Positions 21,740 to 34,290 are shown, counted from the first letter of the stretch. The stretch is DNA of 41,608 nucleotides from Gnetum montanum (GCA_015680685.1 MNCI01003091.1:1-41608), one strand, 5' to 3'. A program made the numbers and translations. The notes: generated by a model from the sequence alone, not told the origin.

Positions 21740-24700
21740 AAGTAATCCTTAGCACTATAACTATGTATTTCCAAAAGTTCACCAAATTGCCCTGCACCCT
21801 CACTAATGAAGATCATAGCCAACAAGCCATCAGGGTGTACGATCCCAAATACCCTACCATCATTAAGTGTAGGAGATTTTTGAGGGTCAAAGGGGAGAGC
21901 CCTAATTTGCATCCATAAATGAAGATCGTTATAACTTCATTTGTGCTAAAATACAGGCAAGCATGCTAATTTCACGAATTAAAGTTGAGGCCAAAAGGGA
22001 GCTTGAGCTCACACACAAGGATGGAAAAGAGTACATTCCTTCCCTATATGAGCAAATTGCCCTTAACAACATCTATTCTAGCATCCTAGCCTAATTAATT
22101 ACTATGGAAGAGGAAGATGACAAACCTAGCTTTGATGAACAATAAAAGGAGGAGGATGAATTTAATGTAGAATCTAAGCTTGAAAACATCCTAGGAGGAC
22201 TATTCTAACAAACATCTCTCAAGGTCATAGCATCTCCCTCTAATGCTTTTGTTTTCTCCATGAGCATGGTGCTACCATCTTCCACTCCATCCTACCCTAC
22301 TATGGCAAATCCCACATCAGTTATCGCCACACATCACACTCAGACAATGTTGTAAAAAACTAACTATAGCACATCAATGTCATGTACAACATAGTCTTGA
22401 TATATACAACCATCAATGATGGTTTGAACCACCACAAATCTATTAACTACTCACACACCTCATTTATCCCATTTCTGCCTCAAGCATCAACAAAAACATC
22501 TTTTTCTTTGTTTGGCCCATAAGCTACAACCATAACACAACCTTCTATCATGCAATCCATAATGAGGTCACAAGCCTCAAAAAAGATGCCACAACCTTAT
22601 GTACAAACCTTGTAGTCTATGGGACCACCACAAGGCTTGGATCAAGCCTTCCAAATGATCCAAGACCTAACAAAGGAGTTGAAGAGGCTTAAAGTATCTA
22701 CCACACAAATTGTCAAGATTATGGACTTTACTAGGATGATCCCATAAGTCCTATAGTCCCACCTTTAACACTTCCTCTTGGTGTCCCCATTTCCCAATCT
22801 AGAAAATATAACCGAGAATGTAATCCTAATTCTCACCTTATTACCTTTTGATCTAAATGTTTACTCTTGTGGCCATGCCCTCATACCATCATGAGGATTT
22901 TTCCTATGTCTTTGACTAGGAAAGCACTTGATTGGTATCGCACATTATCCAGAGGATCCATATCCTCTTTGGAGGACTTAGTAGCCCAATTTTTCAACCA
23001 CTTCAAGTATAACTTGAAGCCTAACATAATGCTTGATCAACTCATGAAGGTCAAGCAAGGGTCATTAGAACTCATATAGAAATTCATTCAATAGTGGAAT
23101 GAACTATTAAATGAAATACCAGATCTCATAGTTGAATCCCACTTATTAGCCATATTCAAGAGAGTATTTAATGACTTCATCAAGTTTAAACTCTACTACC
23201 TTAATCCATGGTCTCTTAGCCAAGTGTTCTCGCAAACTAAAAATATAGAGGATGTGAATGCTAGTCATGATCTAACTTAAATCGCATATAAAAACCAACA
23301 TACTTAAAGAGACAAAGAAAAGAGCAAACAAAACAACACTATCGTAGCAACTATAACCAAGGATACCAAGACCACAAACCAAGGGCCAAAGGTTAACCCA
23401 TCCAAGGCCCCCACTGATGACTACAATAACCAACCACCAACTTCTGGGTTCACTACATTGACAAAAAATAGACCTAACTTCAAAATGAAGGATAGGTCTA
23501 AATACACTACATTGACATTAAAACTATCCAAGTTTCCAAATCAACTATTAAGAAGTGGATGCATGCAACACAAACAAATGATCAAAGCCACTTGAAAGAA
23601 ACATGAGCAACTATGCGAAATAGCCAAAGATCCCACTTGGGCAACGAAGGATGATCCCCAACTACCTAGATACTTCAAGCTAGACCACTTCTACCATTAT
23701 TATCAACTACCTAGTCAAGATATAGAATTCTCCATTGTGTTGAAGGATGACCTACAAAGAATGATAGATAGAAGGGAACTGCTCTTAAACGCTTCTAACC
23801 TAATTCAGTCACAAAACCAATCGATGTAGATCTACAGAGACTTGTTGAATGCTAATGATAGCCCCTATGTTATCTCAGCATTTAACATCAATGACAATCA
23901 AAGACCTGCAAGGGAACCATTTGTGATTCAAGTATTCCTCTATCATAAAAGAGCTTATTTACCTTCAAATAGCTCAAGATCCCCCTTCATTGTGAGACTA
24001 CCATCACGAATGCCTTTGAAGGAACATTTTTTCATCAAGGTCTCCCAACCTGATACAACCCAAATAGCCATAGCCCAACCAACTACAAAAGGATCCCTTG
24101 TGGTGGCCAATGCTACTACCTCTTTCTTATAGCCAATGGCTGACAACCAAAAAAATACAACCAACCAAAGGAAGAAACATAAGCAAAAGCTTGATAATAA
24201 GGGAGACAAGGATACAAAGGTACAAAAGAAAGTGGGTCCATCAAAGCCCACTCCCATTTCAGCTATACCCATGACCTCCTCTACCCCAACCTCTTCAACC
24301 AATAAGCCATAGGAGGACACCAAAGCCTACAACCAAAACAACCAAAAAGAGCCACAACCTAAGGCTAAAGTTCACATTTTGGAAAGAATGGAGGAAGTAA
24401 AGCACAATCAATGTGATAATCCCATGGCCAATGATAAAAATTTCCTTGGTGCAATGTACCAAGTCAGGTAATCCCTCAAGAAAGAAAACATAACCCTAAG
24501 CTTTTATGATCTAATCATGACTTCTACCATACATCATGAAGCTCTAGTTAAAATGTTGAGCTTCATACCCATTAGTGAGGATATTTCTACTAATAAGGAA
24601 GCCATCCATGTAGTGATGATTTCTTCCTCATTATGGGAGGAGAATTTAACACCCTTAACATTTTTCCATAGTGAAATTAAACTTAATTCCCAAAATGGTA

Positions 24701-25344
24701 AAGTGACTATAGTCGCTTTATTCATAACCATACACATAGAATAATTTAAAATACATCAGGTGTATGTTGATGAAGGGGTTGCAACTAATGTTATCCCATG
24801 CATCATCATTGAACGCTTAGGCTTAAGTGATCAAGTACAACCTACTACAATTGTAGCTCTTAAGTCCTTCAATTGATCAAGAGTTACTATCAAGGGGTCT
24901 ATCTCCTTGGATTTTGTAGCTGAAGAACAATTTCGTACAACTATCAACTTATTGGTGGTGGAAGATATACTAGGATTCAACCTAATCTTAGAAAGACCTT
25001 GGTTGGATCAATTACAAGTTATGTCCTCACCCATCCATCAAGCAATTCACCTTCCTTATGAGAGAGATGAAATCATCATTCATGGTGATAACATAGCTAC
25101 CCTAGCTATCAATAACATAGACATAGAATAGGGGTCCAAAGTGGAGATTCAAGGAGAAGCTCCTAGCCATGAAGAGCAAAAACCTAAGATAGCCAATGAT
25201 GATAACAATAGGCAATGAGATACATTATGAGATGAACTCCCTTTTAACATTGTAAGCAAAGGAGATGGTGAATACAAGCTTATGCAAAGTAGGCCTTACT
25301 CACTCTCTAATCTTGCAAAGATTAGGAAGAATCTACATGAGTGA
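21740..25344 (+). pseudogene. gag-pro: Tat-like gag-protease polyprotein relic
   Basis: The N-terminal part (IRVYDPKYPTIIKCRRFLRV near 21826, KDGKEYIPSLYEQIALNN near 22020, QAFQMIQDLTKELKRL near 22640) runs through frame changes. From 22867 to 25344 everything is in one frame, about 826 codons with stops but no net shift. The gag core is MRIFPMSLTRKALDWYRTL (22891) and LEDLVAQFFNHFKYNL. The protease reads VYVDEGVATNVIP, where DEG (24769-24777) stands in for the catalytic D-S/T/G-G, and ends NLILERPWL, the ILGRPWL block of Tat proteases. I find no RT, RNase H or integrase between its end and the antisense gene. Non-autonomous or truncated. Confidence 0.8.
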
Positions 25345-25932
25345 AGTTAATCTTAACCTTCCCATGCCTATATGACCAGTTGCACTAATAGCCATATAGC
25401 CTTACTTTTCATTTATACTACATTACATATGCAATTGTTGCTTTACACTTTATGCACATAGCCTAATGCATGTAGCCTAAGTTTGTTTGAATTTTTATCT
25501 ACAACCTTTCTTTATTTCTACTTATGTTTTAAACATCAAGAAAGCATCTCTTCCAAACCCTATTCACTAAGATGTTAAACTGGAATTATAGCCCACCATG
25601 GCATTAAACTTGTAATGTAGCCACAATCCTACAATATAACCTATTCTGATAATGGCCTAAAACTAGCAAACATCCTATTTATTATGACACTTCCTTTTGT
25701 CAATTAGTCATAACCAAGAACATCAATATAGTCATTTTCAATGTTCACTACTACTATAGATGCATATAGCTAAAAATAAAATCAAAGTTTAAATTTAAAG
25801 TTAAAATGTCCATGACATACATAGCCATGGCCACACTATCTAGAAAAAATGTCAAAGGATAAAAACCATCTATAACATAGTCTTAGCTAATCATAACCAT
25901 CAAAATGAAAACAAAAACAAATAGGCAACAAG
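25345..25932. other. Spacer between gag-protease and the antisense gene
   Basis: 588 bases with no ORF, motif or repeat that I can support. It is AT-rich, with frequent ATAGCC words like the surrounding relic. Confidence 0.5.
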
Positions 25933-28900
25933 CTAAACTAAAGAAGGTTGCTGAGTGGCATTTGGAGGAGGAAGTGGTGGGTCATTCCCACCCTCACTAT
26001 TGGGGTCACCAATGTCTCTTAAGGCTTGAAATGCAACAACATATAGCTATCTAGTAACCCATAGCCAAAATCATAACATAAAACAAAGACTAAAACATAA
26101 AATATATCAAAACTATGGAGATTCTAGCTTCATTACTTTTTGGGGTAGATGGGAAAGGCCTTCATCCAAATGACAGAGGATCTAGTCCTTCGTCATGTTG
26201 ACCTAGTTAACATACCTAAGATTAAAGCTAGAAAGAATGTCAGTCCTATCTATAGGAGTCCAAGTAGAAGGCTTATGAGTAGCAGCAGCTATAGACATCT
26301 CACCTACAATATTGGTAATTTGAAGAGTAGGGGATTACTCCACCTTAAGAGTACTTTCAAAAATTTGATAAGCATTCTCTACTTGGATCCCCTAAATGAA
26401 TAGCTCTCTCTTGCATCAGTCAATGGACTCCTCCTTAAGCCCCTTTAGGTAGGCCCCACGATTAGCCTTATACTGTGACTTATGGGCCTTTTGTATCTTG
26501 CCCCACTCTAGGACCCAAGTGCAATGATCCTTCTAGTCCTTAACCTTTTAAAAGATAAGGTTCATCTGCATACATTGTTTTACCATCTCCCATAGGACCA
26601 CTATTTTTTCTTGTACAACATGCTAGTAGCAGGTCCATGTGATCTTTGTAGTCTGTAATTTTCCTGAGTTAGCCACTTGGGCTTTCACAAAGGCCTTATG
26701 GTCTTGGATATCTCTAATCATATTCATTTGCCTTTAAGCCTTTTCCCTTAAGGCCATAACTTCCTCCCATAGGGATTTATTAGACCTCTCTAGCTCCCAT
26801 GAAGTTTTTGTGCATGACATCACTAAATTAGTAGTGGTCTCGTACAATTTCACAGGTACACTAGACACATCAAAAGGAAGCCTAGGAAAGGAGTCTATCT
26901 CCATGTCTCTACTAGGGTTCCATTCCACTGAAGACACTACAAAAGCATAAAATGAAATCATAAAACACAACCTAAGATAGCCATAATGCAAGCAAAGCCC
27001 AAAAATTAAGCACATAAAACAAAATCCTTACCTATCTCAGGTGTAACCTAATGCAACCAATTGATGATGTCCTTAGTCATCCCATGCAAGAACTCCACTT
27101 TGTCTAGAGTTTCTACTCATGGTTTCACATGAAATTTAGGGGCAAGAGTTGGCACTAGTAATTTAGAAAATACTGTAAGCATAACAATCATTAAAAGTTT
27201 AGGATGATAACCAAAGATAACCAATGAGATGTAATGAAAACATTAAAGCATAGGCATACTTAGCTTCTCCTCCTATCCCTTCTCTAGGATGATGATGGGA
27301 GAGGTATCTAGAACCACCTTATCAAACAAGACATCTAATTCATCTATACCTGCATTGGCAAATCCTTCAATCATAGGTTGCTTTAGGAGAGTCTCTTCTA
27401 CATGCCTTTGTTCTACCTCCATAGTAGCTTGGGCTGCTATAACTTGACACTTATCTACAACCATAGCACATGGAAAACCAGTTAGCACATGAAACCATGA
27501 AGTAGCCATAAACTTTTAAAACATGAAATAGCCAAATTTAAACAAAGCATACCTACAACTACGTACTATGATGGCTTAAGCTTAAACTTACGCTTCTTTA
27601 GGGTAGACTAATCTAATGCTAGGGGTGCTTCCTCTATAGGCCTCTTGAGTTTCTCTCTAGTTGCTCCTTTAGCCTCCATGCATCATTATCTAGCATCCTA
27701 GATACTAGCAAGAAACAAGAGGGGCTCATCATCATTAGTACTATTAGGAGACTCATAGTACCTAACATCAAGATTCATAGTGATGACAGATAACATATCA
27801 TCCATCACCTTTGGTGGCTTTTGGGCCTACACTATTGGATAAATGTGCTTTATCCAAGGCTTAGAAAGTTGGCTTGGGTCTTGGGAAATCGATCAACCAT
27901 TCCTATACAGCACTAGAAACTCCACAAACCTCTTTATACAACTAGAAAAAAATGCAAAGTGCATATGGATTATCATAGAGGTATCAACACAGAGTCTAAG
28001 GTTCTTCTCTTGAAGACCAAAAGCCAAAGCAACTGTCTAATCAAATTTGATGTCCTTCATTAGGACCTTCTTAAAGGTCCACCCTTGTGCTAGGTTAATT
28101 ACCTTCTTTTGTGATAGTAGTTTGGAAAATGCACGAGACCTAAACAAAGTATATGATTCCTTTGCATTAGGATTCACGAAGCTATCCATTGAAATTCTAG
28201 AGTGGTCCATGTTGGCACTGAGCCACTCTAGAACTTCTTCATTGTGGCTTGATTCCCTTACTATCCTAATGGGAACCTTCACCCTTTCAATAGGAATACC
28301 AAACAAGTCATGAAAGAGACCAACACCTAGGTCAATGTTCACCTTCACACCTTGGATGATGGTGCTAAAATGACCAACCTTCTCATAAAAAGAGTCAATG
28401 ACATGCAACATCTTTCCAACAAGAATGGAAGGTATAGGTGCCATGAATACATTGAGCAAACCTACATGTTGGATGTTTACTTGAACGTATCTAGGTACCT
28501 ATCCATTTAACCACTCCTGTGTTGATTTCACTTCACCAAACTTCAAGATGAGGTTATCCTCATGACGTGAACCTAAAAGTAGTATAGTGACATCAGCAAA
28601 GGTGGAAGGTCTTGCAAAGCAATAATCAAATTTTAGCATCAATATTAGCAATTTCAACAATTAAGAAAAGCAATATAACACTCAAAGTTATAGCCATACA
28701 AACACTAGAAGTTATAGCCTTTACATTTACCTTTTCTTTTTTGTTGTGGTGTGGACGTCTTAGCTACAAGGGTCTAATCTATGCTATCAGCATATACGCA
28801 CTAGCTATGCATCATCCTATCATCCTTACACTTTTTGTATACATGGTTGAACCTGGTGGGATATTCATCAAAGTCCCCTCTTAATTGTTGATACATAGCA

Positions 28901-31007
28901 GTTTTGATTTGAGAACTCGTGGTGAATTTATCCAAAGTAGTTTGAGCCATTTTTTGGATTTTATCATTGATGATCAAGCCCTGATCATTGACCTTGTGTC
29001 TACAAGAAGTTGTAAAATCAATGAAGTTAGGGAAGGTAATCAAGACAAAAGAATAAAAGCATTACAATAAACATGTTTACCCCTATAGACAGTACACGGT
29101 GCTAGCTAGGTTCTAACATAATGTGTGGGCTCTATGTGCCATAATTAGAGTATTTTCAATATTATATTTGACTATACTTTGGCATCATCCAAATCTTTGA
29201 AAGGTAACGTAGACTTATGGCATCTACCGATCCCCCTATAGTCTTAGAAAGTGGCCTATCAGTAATGTATCTGGCAATCGTCACAACAACCCCAGCTACA
29301 TTCACAAATAAGTGTGAACACAACATCACACTGGAGTTCCTAAGGAGGTAGGTAAGGAAGGCCCTTGCCCCATGCCAAAACCACAACAACAACTTTCCAA
29401 AATCCATGTCATGTGATGGGTTGTTTATCTTAGGACAACCAATGTAGCGCAAGATACCAACCAACTCCACTTTGATGAGGATAGGCCTCAAGAAGATCCT
29501 ACATAAAGCAAATCATAAAAAACATTATGAACAATGGAAAGTACTTAACAAATTTGGACAAAACATCTATTTGGAGGTGAAATTAGCCTCTCTAAAAAGC
29601 TCTAAGGTGTTTTTCTAAATCAATCTAAGTAATCCCATAAGAAAACATTTTTACAACCTTGCATAATCTTATATCATGACCAATTGGAATTTCTGAACAA
29701 ATTTAGGAAAAAATTCCAAAGTTAAAGATGAAATTAGCCTCTGTAAAAGTCTCTTATATGTTTATCTAAATTAGCTTGAGAAATTCAATAAAAACATTAT
29801 TACCATATTTTATAGCCTTTATAGCCAAAATTCCATAGCCCAAAATTATGTCTTATTCTAAATTATGCATAAATTTAGAAAAAACATCTAAATTATGCAT
29901 AAATTTGGAAAAAGTAAGCATAAGTTTAGAAAAAATATCCAAACTTTGCAAAGTATGCATAAATTTGGAAAAATCATCTAAGCTATGCACAAATTTAGAA
30001 AAAGCATGATAAACTTAGAAGCCATAGTAAAAGCTTATTTAAAGTAAAAAAAAGCTTTTACTCTTCTTGAAAAAGAAAAATTAAGCATTAATTTTACATG
30101 TTCACAAAAGAAAAACATATACACATCAACCATGTCTATTTTCAAATGGATAATGTACTACAACCATGAGTTTTACCTTGGTTCACACAACCATAGCAAA
30201 AAATTCATAAAAAATTTATTTGAAGTACAATCGAAGTGATTCCACCTTTGTTGGAAAGTTGAAGCCAATTCCTACATAATCGTGACCAGAAAATAGCCAA
30301 AACCTTTGCTATTTCCTTAGAAAAATTTCACAAAGCTACATAAAATTGCAAAAGTGGGACAAAAAACCTAACTATGCAATGTTAGGAAAATAGCCATAAC
30401 TTCTTCATTTCAAGGTCAAATTAAATGAGACAATAGTCATTAGAAATCTCTAAAAAAGGGCTACAAACCCATAACCTTTAATTTTACAAATGTGTAGTTT
30501 TTCTAGCAAGAAAAGATATACAACTTTGCTTGCTTTTTTATATCAAAACTTCAAAAATCTAAAAAGCTAGATTTCATATAGCCATGGAAATAGTTGAAAT
30601 AGCCAAAACCATTGAAACCCATTAAAATTCACATCAAAATAATGGGGTAAGATTTTGTTAAAACTTAATTTTAACAAATCATAAGGGCTAGATTTTCTGA
30701 AAAAAGCATGAAATAGCAAGTCCTATTTTTAAAATCAAATCTACAAAAGCTAAAGTAATGAAACAACTATAGATCTACATGGAAGCAGCCAAAATAGGAG
30801 GTGGGATTTCATCAAAATTCCATTTTAGATCCTCCACCAAAATAGATCTAAAAAATAGCCTCAACACATAGAAAGCAAAAAGCTAGAAAAACCACAATGA
30901 ACAAAGGCAAAAATAGGTAGAATTGCCTACCTCAGAGTAGTAACAAAAGAAGCCTAGATGGAGATGGGTCTAGGAACTTCTTCTAACTCCTAATCATGTT
31001 CATCCAT
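25933..31007 (-). pseudogene. Eight-exon antisense pseudogene, plant-transposon-protein-like
   Basis: Exons: 31007-30931, 29498-29178, 28999-28830, 28572-27592, 27454-27260, 27172-27032, 26936-26216, 26050-25933. All seven introns are GT-AG (donors such as GTAAGG and GTATGT) and phase is kept at every join. The sum is 2724 bases, 908 codons from ATG to TAG, with about 21 internal stops and no frameshift. Exon 4 has VIDSFYEKVGHF, VNIDLGVGLFHDLFGIP and LSQKKVINLAQGWTFKKVL, resembling the accessory-ORF domain of Tat-type elements. Exon 7 looks like coiled coil (WELERSNKSLWEEVMALREK). Exon 8 ends PPLPPPNATQQPSLV. Antisense extra ORFs after pol are established in Tat elements (Grande, for example). 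It could instead be a captured or neighbouring host gene. Function unknown. Confidence 0.75.
29577..30010. repeat. Tandem repeats in intron 1 of the antisense gene
   Basis: Two copies of a roughly 150-bp unit begin near 29577 and 29727 (shared GAAATTAGCCTCT). They are followed at 29860-30010 by about five imperfect 27-36 bp units around ATGCATAAATTTGGAAAAA. Confidence 0.6.
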
Positions 31008-32189
31008 CTTTTGAATTATAGGATTTTATCTCTTTCCCCATCATTGCTTTGGCACCTTGGTAGGCTCAAAGTTGGGAATGGATGAAAATTAAAGAGGATG
31101 AGAGATCAATGTTGGCTATGGAAAAGATGGGAGGCTTCCACACTAAGAATTAGTTGTTGGTACAACAAGAACCTTTGTCAAAGAGCTCCTCCAATGCACT
31201 ATTGATGTAGAATGATAGTTGTGACCAAAACTTACAAAATTTGACATATAAAACTCATCTATAACCTAAATGCACACCTTTAAACCCCAGTTGCTAATTC
31301 AGTGCACCATAACTACAAGTGCATAGAATTGCAAGGGGGGAAAGTCTAGTTCACATTGGTTTTGAATGGGAAACAACTTTACTTTTCAAAATTTTAAATT
31401 TTTGAATTGTGGATCCCACCCTACAGCTTCACTCTTAACCAAAACTTGCATCAACACTAAGATTTTTACCAATTTTGACTCTTAAAACCTTATGGCAACC
31501 TTAATCCCATGCATCCACACTTGGAATACCATGCTTACTGTGGAAACATGCCTATTTTTTTACAAATTCATTAGAATTATGAATATTTTTCTATTTTTAG
31601 TAATCCAAACCTACCTTTTTCAAACCCAGGCTTCCAAAAGAGGGTAAGACATGAGCAAGGCTAGATACCATGGATTTCCATATTAGGCTAGCAGTGCCCA
31701 GTATCGAAGAAGGGGGGTAATACTCACTCTTACCTCCCAACACACATCTAGCACAAGTTTGACCTCAAAGTGGGCCCCACATGACCTAGAACCCCTCTAA
31801 GCATCTAAGGCAACGTCAAAATCCCACCTAACCTAGTCAAAATATAGGATTTGGTGTTTTCCACACTAGGGAAGGCTTCTTCCACATTGAGCCTCTTACC
31901 CTTAGTGTGGATAGATGGGGGAAGCAAAAAAAAACCTAAATTGATGACCTACTGACCATTTCTTGATGCCTAGTGATCCCTAGACCCTATCAGAGCCCTT
32001 TGAAGCTTTTGAAAGCTCCAAAAGTGGTCAAATATGGCATAAAATTGCCATCCCCCTCTCATCCATTCTAGGGCCATCATACCCAACATGGAAGAAAGGG
32101 AGGAGATTGCATGAGGCACTTAGTGCTGTAGCCTCTTCCACCACAAATCCAACACTCTATAGAAGAGAAATCAATGTTAGAATTTAAAA
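31008..32189. other. Unassigned region, possible 3' LTR of the Tat-like relic
   Basis: No ORF, RNA gene or clear LTR boundary. GAAAAGATGGGAGG near 31120 is purine-rich and could be a polypurine tract, which would place an LTR start near 31135-31165. The text is similar in style to 19.1-21.4 kb, but I could not align the two. The Copia relic begins at about 32190. Confidence 0.3.
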
Positions 32190-33034
32190 AGTGTTTACCT
32201 ATTTTCTTACCTTTGAATAGATTATATCTTTGCTAATTTGACCCCTTTCTTCTTCTTGCTATTAATCATTCTAGCTTCCTTGAAAAAAAGGCAATATCAT
32301 CTTTGCTACCCTCATCATGCTCAATGAGCTCCTTCTCCTTGGAGGTAGTCTTTAGAGCAATGGATTTTTCTTAGATAGCTCCTTCACTTATGAAGTTCAT
32401 TTCATAACCAATGAGAGCACTTTGAAGCTTTTAAAAGTTTAGAGTTGAAAAATCTCTATTTTCCTCCATAATCGTGACCTTTGGTCTAAACTCTAGCTGA
32501 AGTGTTCTGATCTTTTTAATGATGACATCGCTCTTGGGAAAATCTTTACTGGTATCTCTAATGGCTACAACAATATCATTTTCTCTAGAGAAGTAATCTT
32601 TTATTTTCTCACCTTCTCTCATTTTAAGCTTATCGTATTCACTTTGCAAAACTAAAAATTTAGATTGTTTGACAATAGAGGTTCCTTCATAAGTAGCCTT
32701 TAATGTTTGCCAAATTTATTGGGTCATTTTACATCTCGCTACTCTATTAAACTCAAGTTTATTCAAAGTGCAATATAAACAATTTTTGGCTTTTCAGTCA
32801 AACATAAACTTATTTTTTTTCCTCTTGTGTCCATTTGTTACAAAGCTTGATGATTCTAGTGTAGCTATCTATAGGCGGAGTGTAGTCTTCAAGAATGAAC
32901 TCCCAAAATTCAAACTCCATAGATTCGAAGAATCCTTGCATTCTAGCTTTCCAATAGATGAAGTCAAATTCATGAACATGGATGGCTTTGTATAAGATGT
33001 CCCCTCCATTGTTTACTCTTGAAGTTGATGACAA
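32190..33034 (-). pseudogene. gag: Copia gag relic (UBN2 type)
   Basis: The start is ATG 33034-33032 (MSSTSRVNNGGDI), then FDFIYWKARMQGFFESME and FWEFILEDYTPP, the N-terminal block of Ty1/copia gag. After one frame change near 32810 come LYCTLNKLEFNRVARC, IWQTLKATYEGTSIVKQSK, LQSEYDKLKMREGEKIKDYF and IMEENRDFSTLNF, the UBN2 block in its usual order. The acidic end (EGSKDDIAFF) is reached near 32290, and the sequence breaks off by about 32190, before any zinc knuckle, protease or integrase. Truncated and inactive. Confidence 0.85.
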
Positions 33035-33044
33035 AGAAGAGTAC

Positions 33045-33060
33045 CAAGCTACGATACCAC
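33045..33060 (-). other. Copia primer binding site
   Basis: The minus strand reads TGGTATCGTAGCTTGG, close to TGGTATCAGAGCCTGG, the initiator-tRNA-Met site used by plant Copia elements. It lies between the LTR end (33069) and gag (33034). Confidence 0.75.
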
Positions 33061-33068
33061 TTGAGGAT

Positions 33069-34197
33069 TGTTGAACTTAGGAAGAGGGATGAATAAGTTT
33101 CCCAAATTAAAAATTTTTTGAAACAAAGCACACATCAAAGTTAATGTGGTTTTCCAACTTGGGTAACCCACACTCATAGGGTAGTTCACCAGCACACCTC
33201 TAGACTTTGTTGCTCTCAAAATGTAGTTTAAAGGGTACCACACCTTATACAAGCTTTAAGCTCCACTCTAGAGTGATTTGACACAATGAATCCACTCAAC
33301 CTTACAAGTTCCCAACAAGCTTAGAATGTGGTTTCTAGGATCCCACAACCTTTATAGCTTGAGCTTCACTTCAAAGTGATGTGGTGCCACACCAACACTC
33401 AATCCCATAAGATCTCGACAAGCTCAAGTAAGATGTCTTCCCTCAAAAAGCACATCAACCCTGTAGGGCAACAAAAGCAAACAATAATTACAATGAATGA
33501 ATGTAACTAAGTTTTCTTTTTCTTGTTCTTTGAGGTATAGCTCACTTTGACCAATTAAAATTGACAAAAGATAGTATAGTGAGGAACAATAATAAAAGAA
33601 TGATGATTACAATGATTGCTTGACAATGACACTTGATAGTACACAATGCTTACTCATTTCCCAATTGAATGAAGTCTTCTTATAGCCAATATGTTTCCAA
33701 AATCACCTCAAAATTCATGCAATAGACATCTTTTGGCATCAAACCTTCATTGTGAAAAGATGTCTTCTCCACAAGAAAGACATCTTTGTGGAGATGTCTT
33801 CATGAAGATGTCTTTCTAGTGAGAAAGATATCTATTTTTTTTTAGAGATGTCTTTGTCTGAGCAACCTTCAATTCGGCCAAGACATTTACTATTTCCTAA
33901 AGACGTCTTTACTAATTTTCCTTCACTTGGGCCAAGATGTCGGTTGTTTCTTGGAAACGTCTTTCTTGACCTTCCTTTTCACTTTGAAATCTTCATTCCT
34001 TATCCTTGCTCTTGAATTTTCACATGCTTCCTCAAGATCTTGATGATGTTGACTTTGCTTATGAGTCCTTGAGTCCATTGCTCTTGCTCCTAATTTGCTT
34101 AGTCCTTGTTCACAATCTTGTCCTGTAAACACAACACCATGCAAACATCCTTTGTTCTCCATTTTCCTTAAGGTTTTAACATACCAAAAGGTCAACA
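33069..34197 (-). repeat. 5' LTR of the Copia relic
   Basis: 1129 bp. The sense start TGTTGACC is at 34197 and the sense end GTTCAACA at 33069 (terminal TGTTGA/TCAACA). It is followed in sense by the primer site and gag. The 3' LTR is not seen, so the element is truncated to the left. TACAC (34198-34202) would be its target copy. Confidence 0.75.
33724..33964. repeat. Array of AAGATGTCTT/AAGACATCTT motifs in the Copia LTR
   Basis: About eleven copies of AGATGTCTT or its reverse complement AGACATCTT occur in 240 bases, in mixed orientation, some decayed (AAGACGTCTT, AAGATGTCGG). They lie in the first half of the sense LTR, where promoter repeats are expected. Confidence 0.75.
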
Positions 34198-34213
34198 TAC
34201 ACAATAAAGAAAG

Positions 34214-34290
34214 TCCCTAGCAATGGTGCCAATGATGAGCAGCAGAGTGCCTCTACACCCAACCATTCGATTCACAAGCATGTATGTAAG
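34214..34290 (-). mobile_element. Truncated Athila-like LTR end with primer site
   Basis: The minus strand has TGGCACCATTGCTAGGGA (34231-34214), one spacer base, and an LTR end beginning TGATGAGCAGCAGAG on the + strand at 34233. Similarity to the other LTRs stops near 34285, after CACAAGCATG. Beyond it is the host-gene region. Only about 55 bp of LTR remain. Copia DNA adjoins on the left at 34197. Confidence 0.75.

Noticed and set aside
21718-21912. 64-codon minus-strand ORF
   Set aside because: The + strand reads a more gag-like sequence here (IRVYDPKYPTIIKCRRFLRV) that continues into the gag relic.
24534-24737. Minus-strand ORF under the gag-protease
   Set aside because: It is a shadow of the + strand frame that runs from 22867 to 25344.
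28047-28884. + strand ORFs at 28047-28313 and 28612-28884
   Set aside because: They are shadows of exon 4 or span introns of the minus-strand gene, whose phase and motifs are better supported.
31135-32189. Defined 3' LTR of the Tat-like relic
   Set aside because: I could not align it with 18921-20487 by eye, and no matching ends or target duplication were found; a pairwise alignment would decide.
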